Numbered from the stretch's first letter, positions 8,185 to 17,028 are shown. The stretch: DNA of 64,000 nucleotides from Sutcliffiella halmapala (GCF_002019665.1 NZ_KV917375.1:2361175-2425174); one strand, 5' to 3'. Notes: generated from the letters alone by a model not told the origin. Translations and numbers: made by a program.

Positions 8185-9423
8185 GTGTTATACATAAACG
8201 ACCACTACTATACAAAACAGGATTTTGAAGAACAGTATCTTCATTTCGAGCAAATGCCACTATTAGTAGGTTGCGAGAAAAAGAGAATTGCAATTTGTAC
8301 GGAGAACATATTTGAATGGTTAGCACTCTGCTTTTATATCCGTAAGCATCGCGGTTCCGTGGTTCCAATTCATCCAGCTACTCCAAGGGATGCTGCTATT
8401 CGGTATGCACACAATACAGCTAGTCATCTTCTTATTTTTCAATCTTTAAACACGCCAATATTAATGATTAATGATCGTGAAGAAAAAGAAGGGGTACTTG
8501 TTCAGATGAGTTCGGGAACGACTGGGGCACCTAAGTGCATCGAGAGACCGTGGAGTTCAATAGAAGAGGAAATAACTAGTTATAATGCCAGTTTACCTGT
8601 AGAAAAGGAAAAAGTTCCGATTATTGCTTGTCCTATTACACATTCATACGGATTGATTAGCGGGGTCCTCTCAGCTATTGAAAGGGGAAATGAGCCGGTT
8701 ATTATCAGTAACTTAAACCCTAAATATGTCTTGAAAATGACAAAAAAACATGAAAGACACATCCTTTATGCTGCACCTGTTTTTCTACATTTGATTGCAA
8801 GTTTCTTAAAGAGAGAGGAAAAATTAGACTCCGTGATGACTTCCGGTACGATGTTACCGGCTTTATGGCTTGAGCTACTAAAGGAAAAAGCAAATGTAGT
8901 ATTACAACAATATGGATGCTCAGAAGCAGGTTGTGTGGCAATTCACCCAGCGATAAATAATGCCAATCAAATGGGGTTTCCACTTCCTCACTTATCGGTA
9001 GAGGCTGGAAACTCGGAAAGTGAACCAGGTGAGATTGTCATACATTCTCGAACGCACACAATTTATACGAAAGATCTTGGTTATTTTTCGGAAAATGGCG
9101 TCTTATGTTGTTTAGGAAGAATGGATGACATGATTAATGTTGGAGGACTTAATGTGTATCCTCAGGAAGTAGAAGATGTTTTAATGCAGGAGCCTAGAAT
9201 TTCGGAAGCAGTCGCCTATAAAAAGGTAGACGTCTTTGCAGGAGAGCGGGTTTGTGTACAATTTATAGCTGATGAGATAGTTTCAGAACTGGAATTAAGA
9301 GAGTGGTGCAAACAACGTCTGGCGCCTCATCAGATTCCTTATGAATTAATACAGGTGCAAGAAATACCAAAACTACCGAATGGAAAGATTAGTAGAAAGT
9401 TGGTCGGAGGTGTACTTTTATGA
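8185..9423 (+). CDS. asbC: 3,4-dihydroxybenzoate-AMP ligase AsbC
   Basis: Adenylating enzyme of the ANL superfamily that activates 3,4-dihydroxybenzoate and loads it on the carrier protein AsbD. In the 412-residue product the P-loop-like motif MSSGTTGAPK (about residues 111-120), YGCSEAG, GRMDDMINVGGLNVYPQEVE and the C-terminal LPNGKISRKL lysine motif are all in order. The length is shorter than stand-alone aryl-AMP ligases (about 540), as in AsbC. The start is GTG at 8185, preceded by AGAAGGAGAG with about 10-base spacing, 18 bases after asbB. The stop overlaps the asbD start (ATGA). Confidence 0.93.
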   Translation: MLYINDHYYTKQDFEEQYLHFEQMPLLVGCEKKRIAICTENIFEWLALCFYIRKHRGSVVPIHPATPRDAAIRYAHNTASHLLIFQSLNTPILMINDREEKEGVLVQMSSGTTGAPKCIERPWSSIEEEITSYNASLPVEKEKVPIIACPITHSYGLISGVLSAIERGNEPVIISNLNPKYVLKMTKKHERHILYAAPVFLHLIASFLKREEKLDSVMTSGTMLPALWLELLKEKANVVLQQYGCSEAGCVAIHPAINNANQMGFPLPHLSVEAGNSESEPGEIVIHSRTHTIYTKDLGYFSENGVLCCLGRMDDMINVGGLNVYPQEVEDVLMQEPRISEAVAYKKVDVFAGERVCVQFIADEIVSELELREWCKQRLAPHQIPYELIQVQEIPKLPNGKISRKLVGGVLL

Positions 9424-9701
9424 AAGGGACTTTAACAAGAGAAGAAATAATAACAAGTATTTTTGAAGTGATGAAAAACAAGTTAACATTACCAATGCTT
9501 TCATCCTTTACGGAGGAAGCACGATTAAACGAAGACCTTTATATGGACTCGATTATGCTACTTCAGCTTATTCTACATTTAGAGTTGGATTTAGGGTTTA
9601 CGATTCCAGATGAAATGCTCGTTCCTAAAGACTTTCATACGGTTAGCAGTCTAGCAGATTTTTTAGAACAATTGCAGCAAAATGCTGTGCTGGAGGGATA
9701 A
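9420..9701 (+). CDS. asbD: Aryl carrier protein AsbD
   Basis: A 93-residue phosphopantetheine carrier that holds activated 3,4-dihydroxybenzoate between AsbC and AsbE. The attachment site is Ser44 in DLYMDSIMLLQL, with the expected helix-rich acidic sequence around it. The ATG overlaps the asbC stop by four bases (ATGA), indicating coupled translation and matched amounts of enzyme and carrier. A phosphopantetheinyl transferase needed to activate it is not encoded in this window. Confidence 0.93.
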   Translation: MKGTLTREEIITSIFEVMKNKLTLPMLSSFTEEARLNEDLYMDSIMLLQLILHLELDLGFTIPDEMLVPKDFHTVSSLADFLEQLQQNAVLEG

Positions 9702-9702
9702 C

Positions 9703-10680
9703 ATGATAAAGGTTCATTGTTTCGTCAGTTGTGTATGTGAAGTAATTAAGAAAACTGAGGGAGTGGATCATCGACCATATTATTTTGGCGTATGGGATGC
9801 TGATTTTGACGTGTTGGATAATGGGGTACTTACTTATCATTCAGAAAAGATTTCTCATGATTTTTTCAAGAATTGGTATGAGTTACTCTATGGAATCAAA
9901 ATAAACCAATGGTATAACGAGCAGCAATCCAAAGAAGAGAATGTGAATGTTTTGTTAGAACTTATCAATAATAAGCCGAAGCATCGACACATCATGGTTA
10001 TGCTTGACCTATCTATGCTCCCAGAAAGAGAAAATAAATTTCATCAGAGTCCATTTCCGCACTATTGTATGCTAGAAACGACAGAAAAGGAAGAGGAATG
10101 GTTTATGTTTGATCCAGACTTCCGCTGGGAGGGAGTTCTTCCTAAAGAAAAAATTCTAGCAGCAATTCGGAACCCAGCTGTGAAAGGTGGATATTATTTT
10201 GACGCAAATCATCTTGTCCCCTCTAGCTCCGAAACAATTGAAGCATATTTTAATACTTGTATAAAGCATGATTCTAACCCGATGACAGAAGCTGTTCGCT
10301 CCATCCTACATTTGTACACATCAGGAAAGGAACAACACAGGTTAGCGGAACTAGGGAATGCACTTAAACAACTTCCAGTTTTGGCTATTCGAAAATACGC
10401 TTATGAGCATGCCTACGCATATTTTTGGGAAGAGCTGGGACTTTCTGAGGAATGGTTTGAAGCATGGTGCGATGAAATTGAATTACTTGTAAAAGGCTAC
10501 ACAACCATTCAATACCGAGTAATGAAACTTGCGATGACTGGACAATTAGATTTAGTAAAAGAATTAGAGGTAAAACTAGCAGAGCAAGATGAACGAGAAT
10601 ATAAGATTAAAAATGGGCTACAAGCTTGCTTTGAGGAATGGTCCCAAAAAATTCATGCTCAAAAGCTGGTAGCCAATTAA
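9703..10680 (+). CDS. asbE: Petrobactin biosynthesis protein AsbE (spermidine acylation)
   Basis: A 325-residue protein matching AsbE in length, position and composition. In the characterised pathway AsbE transfers 3,4-dihydroxybenzoate from AsbD to a spermidine amine. I do not see a classical condensation-domain HHxxxDG motif; family membership rests mainly on operon position, length and the conserved DFDVLDNGVLTYHSE-like N-terminal segment. The ATG at 9703 follows GGAGGG with 5-base spacing, one base after the asbD stop; the in-frame TTG-type start 21 bases upstream has no such site. Confidence 0.88.
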   Translation: MIKVHCFVSCVCEVIKKTEGVDHRPYYFGVWDADFDVLDNGVLTYHSEKISHDFFKNWYELLYGIKINQWYNEQQSKEENVNVLLELINNKPKHRHIMVMLDLSMLPERENKFHQSPFPHYCMLETTEKEEEWFMFDPDFRWEGVLPKEKILAAIRNPAVKGGYYFDANHLVPSSSETIEAYFNTCIKHDSNPMTEAVRSILHLYTSGKEQHRLAELGNALKQLPVLAIRKYAYEHAYAYFWEELGLSEEWFEAWCDEIELLVKGYTTIQYRVMKLAMTGQLDLVKELEVKLAEQDEREYKIKNGLQACFEEWSQKIHAQKLVAN

Positions 10681-10694
10681 AGGAGGGGAATAAG

Positions 10695-11531
10695 ATGAAG
10701 TTATCCCTATGCACCATTTCATTTCGCCATCATTTACATTCCTTAGATCAACTTGCAAGGTGGGCACAGACGCATCAGTTCCAAGGAATCGAATTATGGG
10801 GAATTCATGCTAAACACCTTAGTGCAGAGCCACACTACAATGAGAAATGGTTAAAAACATATGGCTTACATACAAGTATGATTAGTGATTACCTTCCACT
10901 AGAAGTTCCTTTACAGGAAACGATGATCGCCACCAATTCTCTATCTGCCCTTGGGCATATTTGGGGAACGACAAAGCTGCGTACCTTTGCTGGCCAAAAA
11001 GCAAGTGCTGAAACAACCAAGGAAGAGCGAGTTCAGTTAGTTAAACGGCTGTATCAGATTTGTGATTATTTGTATAAAGAAGGTCAATATTTACTAGTAG
11101 AAACGCATCCAAACACCTTAACAGATAATCTTCCTTCCACGCTACAACTTCTAGAGGAAGTAGATCACCCAGCTCTACGAGTTAACTTTGATGTGTTACA
11201 TATGTGGGAGTCAGGGACGGATCCTCTGGAGGCTGTGAAAAAGCTACAACCATTTATTTCTCATTTTCATTTTAAAAATATTGCTTCACGCAACCAGTTA
11301 CATGTTTTCAACCCGCATAATGTCTATGCTGCGGCGGGCTCAAGAGAGGGGATGGTCCCTTTATTTGAAGGTGAAATTGATTATGACCAATATCTTACTT
11401 CCATTTTATCCTTGATGGAGGTCGAAGCATCGCTAGAATGGTTTGGTCGGGACGTGAAAACTATTCTAGAAATGGATGCAAAAAGAGTATGGGAAGTAAC
11501 GAAAAAATTGCAGAGGGTAAAGGTTGGCTAA
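10695..11531 (+). CDS. asbF: 3-dehydroshikimate dehydratase AsbF
   Basis: Metal-dependent TIM-barrel enzyme of the xylose-isomerase-like superfamily that converts 3-dehydroshikimate to 3,4-dihydroxybenzoate, the catechol of petrobactin. The 278-residue product has the expected metal and substrate segments LVETHPNTL, VNFDVLHMWES, SHFHFKN and SLEWFGRD, and is close to the 280 residues of the B. thuringiensis and B. anthracis enzyme. The ATG at 10695 follows AGGAGGGG; the frame extends upstream to 10638 but there it overlaps asbE without a ribosome site. It is the last gene of the operon, with a terminator directly behind. Confidence 0.93.
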   Translation: MKLSLCTISFRHHLHSLDQLARWAQTHQFQGIELWGIHAKHLSAEPHYNEKWLKTYGLHTSMISDYLPLEVPLQETMIATNSLSALGHIWGTTKLRTFAGQKASAETTKEERVQLVKRLYQICDYLYKEGQYLLVETHPNTLTDNLPSTLQLLEEVDHPALRVNFDVLHMWESGTDPLEAVKKLQPFISHFHFKNIASRNQLHVFNPHNVYAAAGSREGMVPLFEGEIDYDQYLTSILSLMEVEASLEWFGRDVKTILEMDAKRVWEVTKKLQRVKVG

Positions 11532-11556
11532 GGGAAATAAAAGGAATATCTACGGA

Positions 11557-11590
11557 ATGGACTGAGCTATTTAGCTTAGTCCATTTTTTA
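11557..11590 (+). terminator. Terminator of the asb operon
   Basis: Stem ATGGACTGAGCT / AGCTTAGTCCAT around a short loop, then TTTTTTA, 25 bases after the asbF stop. Confidence 0.9.
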
Positions 11591-11707
11591 GTTGTTTAAG
11601 AACTAATAAACCTATAGGCTTATTAAGATTACACCTTAGGTACATTCCTAGCTTACTAGTTTTCCTATATTCTTGGTAGGTATTACTAATAACAAGGAGG
11701 GCGTTCG

Positions 11708-11776
11708 ATGAAAAGTATATTGAAAACAAATGGTAATCTTCAGGAAGGCGGGGGTTTGAATGTTTTTAGCAATTAA
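11708..11776 (+). CDS. Possible 22-residue leader peptide before the HrtB-like gene
   Basis: ATG at 11708 preceded by a near-ideal AAGGAGG (11694-11700). The frame encodes MKSILKTNGNLQEGGGLNVF plus two more residues and ends at 11776, inside the next gene, whose ATG lies at 11760. The overlap would couple its translation to the permease, whose own ribosome site is only moderate. No known peptide is recognised, so this may be a translational leader only. Confidence 0.4.
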   Translation: MKSILKTNGNLQEGGGLNVFSN

Positions 11777-12824
11777 AGAGCTTTCTCAATCTAAGTTAAA
11801 GTATATTTTAGTAGGACTAATTATGGTAGCTATTCTATTTCTTTTATTCTTTATTAATGGCCTTGCCTCTGGATTGTCTAATGCAGATAGTTCATCTTTA
11901 AAAAACTTACCAGCAGACTATATTGTGATGAATAAGGATGCGGAAGGAAATATAACAAAGTCAGAAATTAATGAGCAGGATACGTCGGAAATAAACCAAA
12001 TAATTGACCAAAAAAATGCAACCCCATTCACTATTAAACTATCCTCTGTAAAAAAAGAAAATAAAAAAGCGGATGTCGTCTATTTTGCAGTGAATACGAA
12101 GAATATTTCCTTACCTCCTGTGATTGAAGGGAAAAAGATTGAAGAGCTGAAGAATAATGAGGTAATTGTAAATGAATCCGTTAAAAATGAAGGCTACACA
12201 TTATATGACGTTTTGGTAGATGAAAATTTAAATATAGAGTTTAAAATAGTCGGATTCACACAAAATCAAACCTATAGTCACCTACCAGTTATCTATACGA
12301 ATTTAGCTTATTGGGAAGAAATGAATCTTTTACCTTTGAATACAAACAATGCAATTCTATATATTGGAGAAAAAGAAATAATAACAGGGTTTGACACGTT
12401 TACAAAAGATGAAGTAGTTCAGGCAATGCCTGGTTATAAGGAGACTCAAGCCTCTCTAACGATGATGAAAGTATTCCTATTTTTCATTTCTGCTTTTGTT
12501 TCGACCGTCTTCTTCTATGTAATAACTATACAAAAAACGAATCAGTTCGGAATTTTAAAAGCGATTGGAGCTAATACAGGATATATCGCAAAAAGTATTA
12601 TACTGCAAGTAGTAATCATTACCATTGCCAGCCTAGGGTTAAGTCTGTTAGCAATTTTTGCAATGACACAAGTGTTACCTGCTGATATGCCTTTTGTCTT
12701 ATCCGTTTCTCTTGTTGCATGGACAGGAGTAATATTTTTATTTCTTAATCTTATTGGTTCAATCATTTCTGTTTTTAAGGTGTACAAAGCAGATGCACTA
12801 GATGCAATTGGGAGGGTGGAATAA
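11760..12824 (+). CDS. ABC transporter permease, HrtB/FtsX-like
   Basis: A 354-residue permease of the MacB/FtsX type: one N-terminal membrane segment (about 15-37), a long extracytoplasmic domain (about 40-230) and three C-terminal membrane segments. The C-terminal pattern FFYVITIQKTNQFGILKAIG and the ending SVFKVYKADALDAIG closely recall Staphylococcus aureus HrtB, the permease of the HrtAB haem-stress exporter. The exact substrate cannot be read from sequence, and no HssRS sensor pair is nearby. It is followed by its ATPase with a one-base overlap, and lies directly behind the iron-siderophore operon, which fits an iron/haem theme but proves nothing. Confidence 0.8.
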   Translation: MFLAIKELSQSKLKYILVGLIMVAILFLLFFINGLASGLSNADSSSLKNLPADYIVMNKDAEGNITKSEINEQDTSEINQIIDQKNATPFTIKLSSVKKENKKADVVYFAVNTKNISLPPVIEGKKIEELKNNEVIVNESVKNEGYTLYDVLVDENLNIEFKIVGFTQNQTYSHLPVIYTNLAYWEEMNLLPLNTNNAILYIGEKEIITGFDTFTKDEVVQAMPGYKETQASLTMMKVFLFFISAFVSTVFFYVITIQKTNQFGILKAIGANTGYIAKSIILQVVIITIASLGLSLLAIFAMTQVLPADMPFVLSVSLVAWTGVIFLFLNLIGSIISVFKVYKADALDAIGRVE

Positions 12825-13510
12825 TGAGTAGCGTATTAAAGCTAGAAAATGTATCGAAGGCATTCATGGATGGCGATGTTCAGATTGAGGTATTAAAAAG
12901 TATTTCACTAAAAGTAAATAGAGGAGAGTTCATTGCAATCGAAGGACCTTCCGGATCAGGAAAAAGTACCCTGTTATCCATTATCGGGGCACTATTAACT
13001 CCAACGAGCGGTTCTATTTTTATTGATAATGAAAACATATCAAAATATCAACCTGCCGAGTTAACAAAGGTTCGTTTAAACAATATTGGCTTTATTTTTC
13101 AATCTTCAAATCTGATTCCATTTTTATCAGTTAAAGATCAGCTATTGTTGGTTAGTGATATTAACAAATCACGAAATAATGAATATAAAACGAAGGCGGC
13201 ACAACTCATCCATGATCTTGGACTTGCTCACAGAGAAGATAGTAAGATCCATCAGTTGTCCGGAGGGGAAAAACAACGAGTCGCGATTGCGAGGGCATTC
13301 ATGAACAACCCTGATCTGATTTTGGCTGATGAGCCTACTGCAAGTCTTGATTCGGATCGAGGAAGACAGGTAGTGGAAATGTTGTCACGAGAAGTGAAAA
13401 ATATGAATAAAGCTGCCATAATGGTAACTCATGATAAGCGAATGTTAGATCTATGTGACAGAGTGCTACACATTGAGGATGGCAAGCTTACAGAAAGACA
13501 AAAAAAGTAA
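12824..13510 (+). CDS. ABC transporter ATP-binding protein, HrtA-like
   Basis: A 228-residue LolD/MacB-type ATPase that would power the preceding permease. Walker A GPSGSGKST (about residues 40-48), Q-loop in IFQSSNLIPF, signature LSGGEKQRVAIARAF, Walker B LILADEPTASLD and the H-loop MVTHD are all present. The pattern GFIFQSSNLIPFL and the AFMNNPDLILADEPTASLD stretch resemble HrtA. The start codon shares one base with the permease stop. A strong terminator follows within five bases, so the unit is a two-gene (or leader plus two) operon. Confidence 0.88.
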   Translation: MSSVLKLENVSKAFMDGDVQIEVLKSISLKVNRGEFIAIEGPSGSGKSTLLSIIGALLTPTSGSIFIDNENISKYQPAELTKVRLNNIGFIFQSSNLIPFLSVKDQLLLVSDINKSRNNEYKTKAAQLIHDLGLAHREDSKIHQLSGGEKQRVAIARAFMNNPDLILADEPTASLDSDRGRQVVEMLSREVKNMNKAAIMVTHDKRMLDLCDRVLHIEDGKLTERQKK

Positions 13511-13512
13511 AC

Positions 13513-13564
13513 AAAGGAGGAGTCCATTTAGATAAGAGTGCTTATTTAAATGGACTCCTCCTTT
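13513..13564 (+). terminator. Terminator of the HrtBA-like operon
   Basis: Perfect 17-18-base stem AAAGGAGGAGTCCATTTA / TAAATGGACTCCTCCTTT followed by a short T-run. It is unusually long and contains an AAGGAGG motif without a start codon behind it. Confidence 0.85.
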
Positions 13565-13669
13565 TATATTAGAAACAATGGAAAAACACAATACTTGGTT
13601 TTTATTGATAGTTAAGGCATAATATTCTGTAGCTTAAAAAGCAAATCTATCTGAAAAGGTGTTTCATAT

Positions 13670-14785
13670 ATGCAAAAGTTAATAGTAGTAGGGGCAGGAA
13701 TTCTAGGTGCTTCTACAGCGTATCATTTGGCGCGATCTGGCGCAGATGTCACATTAGTAGACCGATTTGACAAGGGCCAAGCTACGGATGCAGCAGCTGG
13801 GATTATCTGTCCATGGATATCACAGAGAAGAAACAAAGCGTGGTATACGTTAGTCAAAAATGGAGCAAGGTTTTATCCTAAATTAATCGAACAATTGCAA
13901 GCTGATGGGGAAGAGAATACAGGTTATAGTCAAGTAGGTGCATTAAGTATACATAGCGATCTAGAAAAACTTGAAAAAATGGCTGAACGAGCAAAAAATC
14001 GTAGAGAGGATGCCCCTGAAATAGGAGAAATAAAAATCTTATCGCCTTCTGAAACAAGAAACCTCTTTCCACCTTTATCCGAAGAATTCGGTTCAGTTTT
14101 TATAAGTGGTGGAGCACGTGTTAACGGTAGGGCACTAAGAACCGCCCTCATAAATGCCGCAAAAAAGCATGGGGCTACCTTTCTTGAGGGAGAAGCATCT
14201 TTAATACTTAAGGAAAGTAAAGTAACTGGAATTTTTGTAGGTGATCGCTTGATACATGCTGATAAAGTAGTCATTACTGGTGGAGCATGGGCTCAGCAAA
14301 TATTAGAGCCGTTAGGGGTGCACTTTTCTGTAACACCTCAAAAAGCCCAAATTGTTCACCTTGAGCTGCCAGACACGGAAACTTCCCATTGGCCTGTAGT
14401 AATGCCACCAAATAATCAATACATACTAACCTTTGAAGACGGTCGAGTGGTAGTAGGAGCTACACATGAGGATAATGTCGGCTTTGACTACCGAGTAACT
14501 GCAGAAGGTGTCAATGGTATTCTAAGTAAAGCAGTAGAAGTTGCTCCAGGATTAGCTTCTAGTACGTTATTGGAAACTAGAGTTGGTTTCAGGCCATTTA
14601 CTCCTGGATTTTTACCCATTATCGGACCATTGCCAAACATAGAAGGAATCTATATAGCTAATGGACTGGGTGCATCCGGTTTAACGAGTGGTCCATATCT
14701 AGGAAGAGAACTTGCTAATCTTGCATTAGGAGAAGCGACTGAACTGGATATCAAGCATTATGATGTAGGTGGTGCGCTAAAATAA
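13670..14785 (+). CDS. FAD-dependent oxidoreductase, DAO family (YurR-like)
   Basis: A 371-residue amino-acid-oxidase-type flavoprotein. The N-terminus shows the dinucleotide-binding GAGILGASTAYHLARSG fold with an acidic end of strand two (DRF), and the C-terminus the FAD-contacting FRPFTPGFLPIIGP...GLGASGLTSGP pattern. The substrate is probably an amine or D-amino acid, but which one is unknown. It is followed by a GIY-YIG protein. From memory, B. subtilis yurR (DAO) and yurQ (UvrC-like) are similarly adjacent, supporting conserved synteny. Confidence 0.85.
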   Translation: MQKLIVVGAGILGASTAYHLARSGADVTLVDRFDKGQATDAAAGIICPWISQRRNKAWYTLVKNGARFYPKLIEQLQADGEENTGYSQVGALSIHSDLEKLEKMAERAKNRREDAPEIGEIKILSPSETRNLFPPLSEEFGSVFISGGARVNGRALRTALINAAKKHGATFLEGEASLILKESKVTGIFVGDRLIHADKVVITGGAWAQQILEPLGVHFSVTPQKAQIVHLELPDTETSHWPVVMPPNNQYILTFEDGRVVVGATHEDNVGFDYRVTAEGVNGILSKAVEVAPGLASSTLLETRVGFRPFTPGFLPIIGPLPNIEGIYIANGLGASGLTSGPYLGRELANLALGEATELDIKHYDVGGALK

Positions 14786-14883
14786 TTAAAGCTTTTCCAA
14801 TCAAACTGATCGTAACTACAATAGCTTTTCCCACACATGTGTGATACCATATATCTCTACAGAAAAAGAGGACGTGACTAAAC

Positions 14884-15258
14884 ATGATAAAAATAGACAT
14901 ACCAAAACCGAGCATATCTATTACAGAGCGCCAACAAATAAGAAGAGATAACGAACCCATGATCACTCCAATCAATGGATTTATCGACCTTCACCAGATT
15001 CCAAGAGACTTGGGCGGAATCTTCCTATTCTTCAACATTAATGACGAGCTACTTTTTGTTGGAAAAGCAAGAAAGCTTAGACAACGCGTTAAAAAACATT
15101 TTGAAGACAATGTCTCTCCCATTAAAAACCATCGTGATGAGGTGTACAGAATTGATGTATGCATCGTGGAGGACCCAATGGAAAGAGAGATTTATGAAAC
15201 ATACATTATTAACGAGTTAGAATCGAAATATAATGTAGATAAAGTTTTTTACAAGTAA
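14884..15258 (+). CDS. GIY-YIG domain protein, UvrC N-terminal-like (YurQ-like)
   Basis: A 124-residue protein made almost wholly of a GIY-YIG-type nuclease domain. The segment GGIFLFFNINDELLFVGKARKLRQRVKKHF corresponds to the GIY...YVGKA-K-LR-RV-H pattern of UvrC, and the later MEREIYETYIINELESKYN supplies the catalytic glutamate region. The first tyrosine-type positions are partly substituted (GIF, FVG), so activity is uncertain. It lacks the UvrB-binding and helix-hairpin-helix parts of UvrC. It sits behind the DAO oxidoreductase with about 100 bases between. Confidence 0.8.
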   Translation: MIKIDIPKPSISITERQQIRRDNEPMITPINGFIDLHQIPRDLGGIFLFFNINDELLFVGKARKLRQRVKKHFEDNVSPIKNHRDEVYRIDVCIVEDPMEREIYETYIINELESKYNVDKVFYK

Positions 15259-15278
15259 TAAAGTGACGGATATATAGA

Positions 15279-15316
15279 AGAGCTATCTCCTAAACTTGTG
15301 AGAGGCTCTTTTTTCT
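15279..15316 (+). terminator. Terminator of the GIY-YIG gene
   Basis: AGAGCTATCTC / GAGAGGCTCT stem with an internal mismatch, followed by TTTTTTCTTT. Confidence 0.75.
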
Positions 15317-15381
15317 TTGTGTTTGATTAATTGTTCTGAATATAACACGCGATTATATTCCTTATTTTTTACTTTACAGTT

Positions 15382-15421
15382 AAAAGCTGACTAACAATTT
15401 TTTGTTAGTCAGCTTTTTCAT
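15382..15421 (+). terminator. Second, perfect terminator-like hairpin
   Basis: A perfect 16-base stem AAAAGCTGACTAACAA / TTGTTAGTCAGCTTTT with a four-base loop and T-run. It stands alone, 120 bases after the GIY-YIG stop, without a gene directly before it. It may be a back-up terminator or a mobile hairpin. Confidence 0.7.
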
Positions 15422-15714
15422 ATTTTGATAAAAAAGGTCATTTTATCAGAAAAAGTGACGGATTTGGGTTATTTTTTTGAACCGAAAGAAAGAGGAATAG
15501 GAATAAATGATAATAAAAATTAGATACTTGCTAAATTAGCTAGTTATTAGGACCTAAAACCACTACTATTTGTCTAACATTTTTGTTTGGAAGCAAACAG
15601 AATTATCCCAATTTACACGCTTATTAACCTGTGACATATTTAATAAAAAGAGGGGAGGGAATTATCGAGAGAGAGGCTTTACTAATCCAAACTAAATAAA
15701 GTTGGTGAACATCT
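15422..15714. other. Intergenic region before the SipW-like gene
   Basis: About 290 bases of AT-rich sequence. Apart from a GGGGAGGG tract at 15652-15659 and AAGTTGGTGAA directly before the next gene, I see no convincing promoter, operator or small gene. Confidence 0.5.
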
Positions 15715-16254
15715 ATGAAGAACAAAAAGGGAAAGAGAATAGCACAATTAGTATTTTTCCTACTACTAATATTGATTATCTACATGGCTGTATCTATCTA
15801 TCAAGCCAAAAAAAATGGGGCTGATTTACCTCAATTCTTTGGTTATACACCGTTAGTTGTCCTTTCTAATTCGATGAATCCTTATTTGGAAACAGGTGAC
15901 TTAGTTTTTGTCAAACGAATTCCATTAGACGACAATATTGCAGTTGGAGATGTTGTCACTTTCCGGGAAGAGGCCGATAAGTTCATTACCCATAGGGTCG
16001 TTGAGATCGTGGAAGAGAATGGACAAGCTGGGTTAATAACTCAAGGAGACAATAATAATACCTCAGATGAAAAGATTGTCGTTGCTGATAATTTTATAGG
16101 CAAAGAGGTACTATCGATTCCAAAAATCGGACTGTTTTCAAATTTACTCTCTCAACCTATAGGATTTATGTTGTTTTTAGTTTTACCCTTCACAGGATTT
16201 GTTTTTTTAACCGTTTATGAAAAATTGGTTACGCCGAAAGGAAAAAAAGCCTAA
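15715..16254 (+). CDS. sipW: Signal peptidase I of the SipW (ER/archaeal) type
   Basis: A 179-residue membrane serine protease that removes signal peptides from TasA/CalY-type exported proteins. An N-terminal membrane helix (about 10-27) precedes the catalytic serine in VVLSNSMNPYL; the second catalytic residue is His in FITHRVVEIVE, not Lys, which marks the Ser-His ER-type subgroup. QGDNNNTSDEKIV is the third conserved block, and a C-terminal membrane helix follows (about 145-170). The CalY-like substrate gene starts 25 bases downstream. In B. subtilis the equivalent operon is tapA-sipW-tasA; no tapA is present here. Confidence 0.9.
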   Translation: MKNKKGKRIAQLVFFLLLILIIYMAVSIYQAKKNGADLPQFFGYTPLVVLSNSMNPYLETGDLVFVKRIPLDDNIAVGDVVTFREEADKFITHRVVEIVEENGQAGLITQGDNNNTSDEKIVVADNFIGKEVLSIPKIGLFSNLLSQPIGFMLFLVLPFTGFVFLTVYEKLVTPKGKKA

Positions 16255-16279
16255 ATACTATCTTAAAGGAGAAAAGATA

Positions 16280-17005
16280 ATGAAAAAATTAGTAGCTGCA
16301 AAAAAAGCATTATTAGGAGCAACTTTAGCTGGAGCAATCGTAATTGGAGGAAGCTATGGCACTTATTCATGGTTTACATCTGAAGTGAAAGCCACTGGAG
16401 AAATCATAAACGGAACACTTCAGTTAAATAACGGAGAAGATATTAGTACGAGTATTGTTTCTATCGATAACTTCGCTCCTTCTCAATTAGTATGGGGTGA
16501 TTGGATGACTTTAGAGAACACCGGAACGATGGATGCTCATTTACAAGCAACACTTCATCAACAACTAGATAAACAAGTATCAGTTGATACATATAAGCTT
16601 GGCTATGTTGCTTATAAATACAAGGTTCAATTAGATGATGAAACATTAGAAGCAGCTCAACTTGCGTTTGAAGAACTTTTTGATGGTACAACAAATGAAA
16701 GAACTTTTTCTGCACCAACCGTTAAAGAGATTGCACCTGGAGTAGAAATGATTTATGGATTTGTAAATGTAGAAGAAAAACAAAAGACAGCTGGGAATAT
16801 TGGTGAAAAGACAGTATTACTAGGAGATGGAGCTGAATCAGGTCATATCAACGAATTCTGGCAGCTTGATTCCGATGAGTATATTGACTTATCCTTTGCA
16901 ATTAAGTTAGATGAGCATGCAGGAAATGAATACCAAGGAGTAACATATAACGCTGAACTAACAGTAAAAGCAAAACATAAAGATGACGGATCTGAGTATA
17001 ATTAA
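16280..17005 (+). CDS. CalY/TasA-family exported protein (camelysin-like)
   Basis: A 241-residue secreted protein with a lysine-rich N-terminus, a hydrophobic core (about 11-27) and the family-typical GTYSWFTSEVKATGEI segment, where processing by SipW is expected. It belongs to the camelysin/TasA (peptidase M73) family, whose members form extracellular fibres of the biofilm matrix or act as surface proteins. AAAGGAG lies 8 bases before the ATG at 16280; an in-frame start at 16217 would overlap the peptidase gene and is rejected. Whether this one forms fibres or is a protease cannot be told. Confidence 0.9.
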   Translation: MKKLVAAKKALLGATLAGAIVIGGSYGTYSWFTSEVKATGEIINGTLQLNNGEDISTSIVSIDNFAPSQLVWGDWMTLENTGTMDAHLQATLHQQLDKQVSVDTYKLGYVAYKYKVQLDDETLEAAQLAFEELFDGTTNERTFSAPTVKEIAPGVEMIYGFVNVEEKQKTAGNIGEKTVLLGDGAESGHINEFWQLDSDEYIDLSFAIKLDEHAGNEYQGVTYNAELTVKAKHKDDGSEYN

Positions 17006-17028
17006 TCAATTAAGTTTAATATGAAATG

